Source: CAWALV01 sp963782965
GTDB lineage: Bacteria > Actinomycetota > Actinomycetes > Acidothermales > Acidothermaceae
Length of the DNA stretch: 64,000 bases
Direction: 5' to 3'
Assembly (NCBI GenBank): GCA_963782965.1
Contig: CAWALV010000006.1
Location: 1,054,001 to 1,118,000, forward strand
Part shown: piece by piece, positions 8,885-15,201 of the stretch
Numbering within the stretch: position 1 is the first letter of the stretch
Layout: each line of letters begins with the position of its first letter
Notes under the pieces: generated by a model
Seen by the model: the letters and a program-made list of their open reading frames with translations, nothing else
The model's database searches: none
Told to the model about the DNA's origin: nothing
Made by a program: the position numbers and the translations under genes

Positions 8885-11422
8885 TCAGACGCTGCGGGTG
8901 AAGCTGCGCTTGAGGACGTCGGCGATCAGCGGCGCCGGAACGGGGCGGGAAAGGTAGTACCCCTGGCCGGCGTTGCAGCCGAGGGCCACCAGCGCCGTCC
9001 GCTCCTCGACGCGCTCGATGCCCTCGGCGACGACCTGCAAATGGAACGCTGCCGCAAGGTCGACGATCGCCTTGACGATCGCTTGCTTGCCGTGGTCGCT
9101 GACGAGACCGCTCACGAAGGAACGGTCGATCTTCAGCTCGGCGAGCGGTAGCTCGCGCAGGCGGACGAGTGAGTTGTTGCCCGTGCCGAAGTCGTCGCAG
9201 CTGATCTTGACGCCGAGGTCGCGCAGCTGGTTCAAGACGACCATCGCCGCGTCGAGCCGGGAGAGGATGGCGGTCTCGGTGAGCTCGAGGGTGAGACGGT
9301 GCGCGGCGACGTTGTGCAGGTGCAGCAGCATGTCGACGGTATCGGGGAGCGCCGGGTCGTGCAGGTCGCGCGCGCTGATGTTCACCGCGACCGGCAGGTC
9401 GAGCCCTTCCCGCTGCCAGCTCGCGACCTCGGCGAGGACGACGTCCAGCACGTAGCTCGTGATGAGGCCGATCAGTCCCGTGCGTTCGGCGGCCGGCATG
9501 AATTCGCCCGGGCCGAGCAGCCCGCGGGTCGGGTGTTGCCAGCGCACCAACGCTTCGGCGCCGATGGCCTGCCCCGACGTGAGGTCGTACTTCGGCTGGT
9601 AGTGGACGACGAGCTGGCCGGTGCGCAGCGCGATGTCGAGGTCTTTGAGCAGGGTCAGTTGCTCGACGCCTGTGGGGTCGTTCTCGGGCTGGTAGCGCTC
9701 GACTGCGTCGAGCTGCGACTGCCGGGAACCTTGGAGGGCGACTTGCGCGCACCGCAGGATCTCGCCGGGCGACTTCCCGTCCTGTGGCGCGAGCGCGAAT
9801 CCGGCAGCGACATCGAACGCGATCTGGAGGCCGCCGATTTCGAACGCCTGTCGCAGCGTCTTGACGACGGAGGCAGCCGCCGCGGCGGCGCCCTCCGGTC
9901 GGTTGAACTCGGTGAGCAGGACGGCGAACTCGTCAGCGCTGAGGCGCGCCACGAGGTCGGTATTGCGGACGACACCGCTCAGCCGGCGGGCGACATCGAC
10001 CAGGACCTGGTCGCCGGCGGCATGGCCCAGGACGGCATTGACTCGCTTGAACTCGCGAAGGTTGACGACGAGCAGCGCCGCCAGCGGCCCGTCCTCTCGC
10101 AGTTCGCCGACGGTGGCTTGCAGGCGGGTGAGCAGCAACCGCCGGTTCGCCAGGCCGGTGAGGTCGTCATGGGTGGCGGCGTGTTCGTGCTGGTCGGCGA
10201 GCCGCTGGTTCTCCAGCGCCTGCGCGCGCATCGCCTCAGCCAGCTGCTGCGCGCGCTGGGCTGCCTTCTCCGCTCGTTCGGCCAGGGCGGCCTTGGCGCG
10301 CGCGTCGGCGCGTTGCGCCTCGTGCAAACGCGCGTTGGTGATGGCGGAAGCCATCGACGACGCGAATACGTCCAGCGCGAGACTTTCCTCGTCGGTCAGG
10401 GAGACCTGCCGGCGAAAGATCAGGCGTAGCGTGCCGAGTTCGCCCGCCTCGCCGTCCTTGTCAGGTTGGCCGATGAGCGGCCGCTCGATGACCGAGTCTG
10501 TCTCCCGGTGGCCACGATCGGCCGCCGATGGGTGCAGCGTGACCTCGCCACCCGCGGCGAGGGTCCACATCGGGGTCGCCGTGCCCTCGGGGGAGCGGAG
10601 GTCGACTTCGGCGGCGTCCGGCCGCCACAGCGTGACGGCGTCGCGCAGCGCTTGCGCGACGAGTTGCGGCTCGTCGAGGCTCACTGCGCCACGGGCGCGC
10701 GTCCCGAGTTGCTGCCAAGCATTCTTCGCGACGTCGAGCGCCTGTTGTGCGGTGTGCTGCCGGTGTAGCAGGTAGAACAGCGGCGGCAAGACCAGCAGCG
10801 CCCGAGGCGTGCTCGCGCACCAGAGGATGAGTAGCGCGACGGCTATCCGGCTCACTTGGGCGCCCGTTCGCTGGCGGCCCATTCGCGCCAGTAGCGACGT
10901 GAAGCCGTCGTCGCTGGTTGCGGCGACCACCCATGCAGTGCCTAAATTCGTCGCTGCGACGAAGACGGCGGCTGCGCACACGAGCGCGATTGCACTGGCG
11001 GGCGTGAACGTGGTGCCCGCCGACTGGAACGGCAACGTCACGCTCATAGCCAGCGTCGCGGCCGTCGCCTCCATGGCCGCGTTGTACGCGGTCTTGATCC
11101 AGTTACGTTTTAGGAGCGGTGCTACCGCCGCCGCGCCGATTGATATCGAAATCGGCAGCCATGGTCCGGGCGGCAGCAGGACGAGGCCGAAGATGAGGGC
11201 TGCTTCGGTCCAGTCGTCGTAATAGCGGATGCTGCGCACTCGCACGCTGAGCCGCGCGAGGTGAGCCGCTATGAACAACGCCGTCGTTCCGGCCAGCCGC
11301 AGCCAGGGCACGGGCGCCCAACCGATAACGAAGCCAGAGACGAGGATGCTGGCTGCGCCGAACGCAGCCATGATGGGCGCGGGCAACGGAATGTCAGGCC
11401 GATGTCGGCGGCCGTCCGGCAT
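8885..11422 (-). CDS. Membrane GAF-GGDEF-EAL protein, probable c-di-GMP phosphodiesterase
   Basis: About 845 residues in order: several transmembrane helices (about 1-200), a GAF-like sensor, a coiled coil of Ala/Gln/Glu-rich sequence, a GGDEF domain and an EAL domain. The GGDEF signature is degenerate (SADEF), while the RxxD inhibitory-site motif five residues upstream is kept (RNTD). The EAL domain looks intact: GAEALVRW, DDFGTG, KIDRSF and VAEGIE. The expected activity is hydrolysis of c-di-GMP, with the GGDEF part possibly a GTP or c-di-GMP sensor. ATG 11422 is chosen for its upstream GGAAGGGGCAGGA. GTG 11443 or TTG 11449 are alternatives. Confidence 0.9.
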   Translation of the reverse strand: MPDGRRHRPDIPLPAPIMAAFGAASILVSGFVIGWAPVPWLRLAGTTALFIAAHLARLSVRVRSIRYYDDWTEAALIFGLVLLPPGPWLPISISIGAAAVAPLLKRNWIKTAYNAAMEATAATLAMSVTLPFQSAGTTFTPASAIALVCAAAVFVAATNLGTAWVVAATSDDGFTSLLARMGRQRTGAQVSRIAVALLILWCASTPRALLVLPPLFYLLHRQHTAQQALDVAKNAWQQLGTRARGAVSLDEPQLVAQALRDAVTLWRPDAAEVDLRSPEGTATPMWTLAAGGEVTLHPSAADRGHRETDSVIERPLIGQPDKDGEAGELGTLRLIFRRQVSLTDEESLALDVFASSMASAITNARLHEAQRADARAKAALAERAEKAAQRAQQLAEAMRAQALENQRLADQHEHAATHDDLTGLANRRLLLTRLQATVGELREDGPLAALLVVNLREFKRVNAVLGHAAGDQVLVDVARRLSGVVRNTDLVARLSADEFAVLLTEFNRPEGAAAAAASVVKTLRQAFEIGGLQIAFDVAAGFALAPQDGKSPGEILRCAQVALQGSRQSQLDAVERYQPENDPTGVEQLTLLKDLDIALRTGQLVVHYQPKYDLTSGQAIGAEALVRWQHPTRGLLGPGEFMPAAERTGLIGLITSYVLDVVLAEVASWQREGLDLPVAVNISARDLHDPALPDTVDMLLHLHNVAAHRLTLELTETAILSRLDAAMVVLNQLRDLGVKISCDDFGTGNNSLVRLRELPLAELKIDRSFVSGLVSDHGKQAIVKAIVDLAAAFHLQVVAEGIERVEERTALVALGCNAGQGYYLSRPVPAPLIADVLKRSFTRSV

Positions 11423-12064
11423 TCCTGCCCCTTCCCGCGCCACTATCAACTCGTTGCTCTGGGCTCCCTATTAGCATCGGCTGGTCGAAACGCAACCCTG
11501 ACTCGGCCGGCAGGCTGAATGGACGAAGGGCGACGCTTTGGCAAAGTCGGACACGTTGAAAAGGACATCCGATCGTGGTGCCCGCGACGGATCAAGACCC
11601 GCCGCCAGTTCTCGCTAGTGCTCGTCGAGTCGATGTCAGTCCCAACCGCAGCTACGCATAGCGACGCACCTCCTTCGACGGTGACCGTGTGACGGCAGAT
11701 TCACGGGGATCGGGTGCCGCCCGTGCTCTGTATGCAACAACCTACTGGGCCGAATGGCCTAATCGTCGTTACGCCATTCGGCTTAACCCAAGATTCACTC
11801 GAATGGGCGCACTCGACGCATTGAGGACGTGATCCAGACGGGCCATAGGACGGGGCCCACATGAGCTGGGGGACCAGGGGCCGTCGAGCGCCGGAGAGGC
11901 GTCGGCCGCGCGGCGTCCGGGCATGGATCGGCCCCGAACAGGTACGGGGGAGAACCTGGCCGGGGCCGACTCCTTCAAGCGTAGATGGTTGGCCGCTAAC
12001 GTCAAGCCGGGCAGGAAAAACAGCGGCCGGCATGGCTAAAACCTGGCCGGCAACTGGGCCCGAA
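11423..12064. other. Long intergenic region with no recognised gene
   Basis: About 640 bp lie between the GGDEF-EAL start and the end of crcB. No frame here gives a recognisable product. The longer open frames are shadows of high GC. The one clear structure is the inverted repeat at 11746-11785. The region is long for this otherwise compact window and might hold decayed sequence or an unannotated small RNA. Confidence 0.45.
11746..11785. repeat. Inverted repeat, 13-bp stem with a 14-base loop
   Basis: GCCGAATGGC (11749-11758) and GCCATTCGGC (11773-11782) are perfect reverse complements. Two G-T pairs and one T-A pair extend the stem to 13 bp. It lies alone in the long intergenic region, about 280 bp beyond the end of the crcB operon. 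It may be a terminator, an operator or a leftover repeat. No T-tract is seen on either side. Confidence 0.55.
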
Positions 12065-12433
12065 CTAGGCCAGAGCCACCCACAGGCCCAGGCCGGCGGC
12101 GCCCAGACCCACGGCCAGCGTGCCGAGCGCGTTGAGCCCCGCCTCGAGGATGGCGCCCGACTCGGCCAGTGCCAGGGTTTCCCACATCCAGGTCGAAAAG
12201 GTAGTGAACCCGCCGCAGAACCCGATGCCGAGTATCGCCGTGGCGGACGACGAAAGCCCATGATGTGCGGCCAGTCCCGCCACCAACCCCAGCACGAACG
12301 AGCCGGCCACGTTCACCGCGAACGTGCCCCAGGGGAAGACGCTGTCGTGGCGGTGCTGGAGGTAGAGGTCGGTGACATATCGGCAGAGCGCTCCGAGCGC
12401 GGCCACCAGCGCCACCCCTGCGGCGAGCAGCAT
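12065..12433 (-). CDS. crcB: Fluoride exporter CrcB/Fluc, second subunit gene
   Basis: A 122-residue, four-helix membrane protein of the Fluc family, which exports fluoride as a dual-topology dimer. Family motifs are present: GALCRY near the N-terminus, the WGTFAVNVAGSF segment and the conserved GFCGGFTTFSTW. ATG 12433 overlaps the TGA of the DUF190 gene (TGATG), so it is the last gene of a three-gene operon crcB-DUF190-crcB. Two crcB genes in one operon usually encode a heterodimeric channel. Confidence 0.93.
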   Translation of the reverse strand: MLLAAGVALVAALGALCRYVTDLYLQHRHDSVFPWGTFAVNVAGSFVLGLVAGLAAHHGLSSSATAILGIGFCGGFTTFSTWMWETLALAESGAILEAGLNALGTLAVGLGAAGLGLWVALA

Positions 12434-12768
12434 CAGCGGCCCGTCGATTGCGACAAGACTTCGACGGCCTGCACGGTGATGACGCCGTCGTCGCGGACGA
12501 GTTCTTCCAGCGCGGGCAGGAAGGCGCGCACCCGCGCTTCGTCGTCCACGATGACGACGATGACGGGTAGGTGGCCTCCGAAGTCGAAGAGGTGCGGGGT
12601 GTGCACGTGATGGGAGTGCCCGAAGCCTTCGACGCCCCGGAAGGCGCTGGCACCGGAGAGTTCGTGCTTGTGCGCGAGATGCACGATCTCTGCGTAGAGC
12701 GGGAGGTGGTGGCGGCGAGTGCCCTCGTTGACGAGCACGGTCACCTGCAAGTGCGCCGGATCGCTCAT
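12433..12768 (-). CDS. DUF190 protein, PII-like
   Basis: A 111-residue protein of the DUF190 family, related in fold to PII/CutA signalling proteins and often found beside crcB. Typical features are the GVEGFG motif after an AxAFR stretch and the HLPVIVVIVD strand. The ATG at 12768 follows AGAGGAG and overlaps the upstream crcB stop (ATGA). It sits between two crcB genes in one operon, so a role in controlling or sensing fluoride export is likely but inferred from context. Confidence 0.88.
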   Translation of the reverse strand: MSDPAHLQVTVLVNEGTRRHHLPLYAEIVHLAHKHELSGASAFRGVEGFGHSHHVHTPHLFDFGGHLPVIVVIVDDEARVRAFLPALEELVRDDGVITVQAVEVLSQSTGR

Positions 12769-13196
12769 CGCGAGGCTCCTCTCGACGCCTGCACCCGATG
12801 CCGGTATACACCGATCACCCGCCCGGCGACGAGCCCCGCCGCTGCGCACACGATCCCGCCACCCAGACTGCCGAGAGCGTAGGCGACGGCCAGCCCGGGC
12901 CGACCGTGGGCGAGCAGGTGATCCGTGCTGTTCGCCAAGGAGGAGAACGTGGTGAACGCGCCGAGGAATCCGGTGCCCAGGGCCGGGCGCACGTAGCGGG
13001 TCGGCGGCAAGACGTCGAGCACGAGCACCAGCAGGACGGCGAGGGCGAACGCACCGGCAAGGTTGATGACGAAGATGTCCCACGGGAAGGCGTTCGCGGG
13101 CGTCGCGACCGCGCGGCCGATCACGTAGCGCGCGAGGCCGCCGAAGAACGCTCCCACGAACACGGCCGCCAGCACTCCGAACGAAAGCCGGGGCAT
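12765..13196 (-). CDS. crcB: Fluoride exporter CrcB/Fluc, first subunit gene
   Basis: About 143 residues with four predicted membrane helices and the Fluc motifs GGLARYVIG, WDIFVINLAGAF and GFLGAFTTFSS. It is the first gene of the minus-strand operon and probably pairs with the CrcB at 12065-12433. ATG 13196 is used here; an in-frame GTG at 13211 is possible. Neither has a strong Shine-Dalgarno. Only about 140 bp separate it from the divergent DUF190 gene, so the two units share a control region. Confidence 0.93.
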   Translation of the reverse strand: MPRLSFGVLAAVFVGAFFGGLARYVIGRAVATPANAFPWDIFVINLAGAFALAVLLVLVLDVLPPTRYVRPALGTGFLGAFTTFSSLANSTDHLLAHGRPGLAVAYALGSLGGGIVCAAAGLVAGRVIGVYRHRVQASRGASR

Positions 13197-13237
13197 GCGG
13201 CGCCTGGTCACGGCGGAAGGTTACCGGTCGAGCGGAT

Positions 13238-13243
13238 TAAGCT
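13238..13243 (+). promoter_or_regulatory. Possible -10 element (TAAGCT)
   Basis: TAAGCT fits the actinobacterial TAnnnT -10 pattern and would place the transcription start at about 13250, exactly the 5' edge of the candidate riboswitch aptamer. No good -35 hexamer is visible. Confidence 0.35.
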
Positions 13244-13250
13244 GGTCCCA

Positions 13251-13300
13251 CGGCGGAGGGGCCCGCCGAAAATCGCGATCCGTCGCCAACGGTCCCTACC
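13251..13300 (+). promoter_or_regulatory. Candidate variant fluoride (crcB-type) riboswitch aptamer
   Basis: The 50-base element lies just upstream of the DUF190 gene and beside the crcB operon. Stem 1 is CGGCG/CGCCG (13251-13255 with 13264-13268). Its loop holds GGGGCC (13258-13263), which can pair with GGTCCC (13291-13296) as a six-pair pseudoknot with one G-U. A second hairpin is GCGA-TCCG-TCGC (13275-13286). A CTAC segment closes it. Order, lengths and pseudoknot match the known fluoride aptamer, but the conserved TGATG after the second hairpin reads CAACG here, and the usual GATG reads GGAG. The match was made by eye against a remembered consensus. Confidence 0.6.
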
Positions 13301-13338
13301 TCAACCGGCAGGAGTCCGTTGCTGCGAAGGAGTGCGCC

Positions 13339-13662
13339 ATGACGAGCTTTCGCCGTCCGGCTCGACTCACCATCTATGTCTGTGACAGCGCCATGCACAA
13401 CCACAAGCCGCTTTCCGAGGTGCTGGTGCGCCGCGCCCACGAAGCCGGCCTCTCGGGCGCGACGGTCCTGCGCGGTGTCGAGGGGTATGGCCGCTCCGGC
13501 GACATCCGCACGATCCGGATGGTCGACGTCGCCGACCACCTCCCGGTGGCGATCACCGTCATCGACGAAGAAGACCGGCTCCGCGAGTTCGCCGGCGCGA
13601 ACCAGGACTGCCTGGCCGACCGACTCGTCACCCTGGAGCAGCTCGAGGTATACGGCGGCTAG
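13339..13662 (+). CDS. DUF190 protein, second copy
   Basis: A 107-residue DUF190 protein with ATVLRGVEGYGRSG and HLPVAITVID. GAAGGAG six bases before ATG 13339 fixes the start. It is transcribed away from the crcB operon and lies 38 bases after the candidate fluoride aptamer, making it the gene most directly placed under that switch. It is clearly related to, but diverged from, the DUF190 protein at 12433-12768. Confidence 0.88.
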   Translation: MTSFRRPARLTIYVCDSAMHNHKPLSEVLVRRAHEAGLSGATVLRGVEGYGRSGDIRTIRMVDVADHLPVAITVIDEEDRLREFAGANQDCLADRLVTLEQLEVYGG

Positions 13663-13731
13663 TGCTCCGGCGCCGGTTTTGGCACGCTGAGCTCGGGCCA
13701 TTGAACTGGTACGTCACTCGAGGAGTTCTCG

Positions 13732-15114
13732 ATGAGCGTCGAACCCGACTCGAAGCGAAAGACCGCGACCGGACGCCGTCCCGACTCGGCTGCCGGCTAC
13801 GCCGAGGCGCTACACACGCTGATCGGGCGCCTGCTCGGCCGGCCGCCGCTGTTTCGGCTCGTCTGCTGGGACGGCAGCGAGGCCGGCCCGGACGACGCGT
13901 CGCTGACCGTTACCGTGACGACGCCCCGAGCGCTTCGCCGGCTGCTGTGGCGCCCGGACGAACTGGGTCTCGCGCGGGCCTTCGTCAGCGGCGAGCTGAC
14001 CGCGACCGGCGACCTCGCCGGCGCGTTCGCCGCGATGGAGGCGGCAAGCTCTCGCACCGAGAAGCCACCGCGCCGCCTCGCCGACCTCGCCGCGGTTCTT
14101 CGGGTTGCGCAGCGGGCGGGCGCGGTCGGGGCACCGCCGGCACCGCCGTCGTCCGAGGCTCGGCTTCGTGGTGGCGCGCACAGCCGGCGGCGCGACGCGG
14201 CCGCGATCTCTCACCACTACGACGTCGGCAACGACTTCTACCGCCTGCTGCTCGGGGAGTCGATGACGTACTCGTGCGCGTACTGGCGGGAGGAGCCGTC
14301 AGCGTCGTACACGCTGTTCGACGCGCAGACCGACAAGCTCGACCTCGTCGCGCGCAAGCTCGGGCTCCGGCCCGGCATGCGACTGCTCGACGTCGGCTGC
14401 GGCTGGGGCAGCATGTTGTTGCATGCAGCTTCGCGCTACGGCGTCGAGGGCGTCGGCGTGACTTTGTCGAACGAGCAGGCCGCATTGGCGCGCGAGCGCG
14501 TCGCCGAGGCCGGGCTGTCAGGGCAGATCGACATCCGCGTCTGCGACTACCGCGACCTCGACGATGGCCCCTACGACGCGATTTCCTCCATCGGCATGGC
14601 CGAGCACGTCGGGTTGGCCGAGTTCACCAACTATGCGAGCAAGCTGCACAGTCTGCTGCGGCCGGGTGGGCGGTTGTTGAACCACCAGATCTCCAAACCG
14701 CACGGGCCTCGCGAGCGTCACCAGTCGCCGTTCATCGAGCGCTACGTCTTCCCGGACGGCGAGCTGTTGCCGATCAGCCAGGTGGTCGGCGCCCTCGAGC
14801 GAGGGGGCTTCGAGATACGCGACGTCGAGAGCATCCGTGAGCACTACGCACGCACCTTGCTCGCGTGGTTGGCGAATCTGCACTCCCGCTACGACGAAGC
14901 TCGCGCGATGGTCGGCGACGAGCGGGCGCGGGTGTGGGAGCTGTACATCGCCGCGTCGGCCGCGTCGTTCACGTTCGGGCGGATCAGCGTGCACCAGACG
15001 CTGGCCGTCAAGGCCGACGCCGGGAAGAGCGGGATGCCGCTCACTCGAGAGCACTGGCTGTGGGCGACGCAGGAGATGGCGGCGCAACAATCGGGCGCAG
15101 CCTCCTCCCGATAG
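13732..15114 (+). CDS. Cyclopropane-fatty-acyl-phospholipid synthase family methyltransferase
   Basis: 460 residues. The N-terminal part (about 1-155) is the less conserved lipid-binding region. The rest is an S-adenosylmethionine methyltransferase with ISHHYDVGNDFY, SCAYW, LLDVGCGWGSM (SAM loop) and the SIGMAEHVG motif. These enzymes add a methylene group across double bonds of membrane phospholipid acyl chains. A GAGGAG site precedes ATG 13732. The gene ends 13 bases before tRNA-Met. Confidence 0.93.
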   Translation: MSVEPDSKRKTATGRRPDSAAGYAEALHTLIGRLLGRPPLFRLVCWDGSEAGPDDASLTVTVTTPRALRRLLWRPDELGLARAFVSGELTATGDLAGAFAAMEAASSRTEKPPRRLADLAAVLRVAQRAGAVGAPPAPPSSEARLRGGAHSRRRDAAAISHHYDVGNDFYRLLLGESMTYSCAYWREEPSASYTLFDAQTDKLDLVARKLGLRPGMRLLDVGCGWGSMLLHAASRYGVEGVGVTLSNEQAALARERVAEAGLSGQIDIRVCDYRDLDDGPYDAISSIGMAEHVGLAEFTNYASKLHSLLRPGGRLLNHQISKPHGPRERHQSPFIERYVFPDGELLPISQVVGALERGGFEIRDVESIREHYARTLLAWLANLHSRYDEARAMVGDERARVWELYIAASAASFTFGRISVHQTLAVKADAGKSGMPLTREHWLWATQEMAAQQSGAASSR

Positions 15115-15127
15115 GCTCGACCGACCC

Positions 15128-15201
15128 GGGGCGGTAGCTCAGCCGGTTAGAGCTGCGGACTCATAATCCGTTGGTCGCGAGTTCGAGTCTCGCCCGCCCC
15201 A
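15128..15201 (+). tRNA. tRNA-Met (anticodon CAT)
   Basis: Acceptor GGGGCGG pairs with CCGCCCC, D arm GCTC/GAGC, anticodon loop CTCATAA and T arm GAGTTCGAGTCTC. The anticodon is CAT. An elongator Met tRNA is most likely, though a lysidine-modified Ile tRNA cannot be excluded by eye. CCA is not encoded. The 3' part of the gene overlaps the end of the opposite-strand GGDEF-EAL gene by 41 bp. Confidence 0.92.

Noticed and set aside
11861..12610. A 249-codon plus-strand open frame across the crcB end
   Set aside because: It is antisense to crcB and DUF190, low in hydrophobic residues and has no recognisable domain.
13201..13250. A separate riboswitch in the 5' region of the minus-strand crcB operon
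   Set aside because: Only about 40 bp lie between the crcB start and the plus-strand aptamer, and the reverse strand shows no aptamer pattern.
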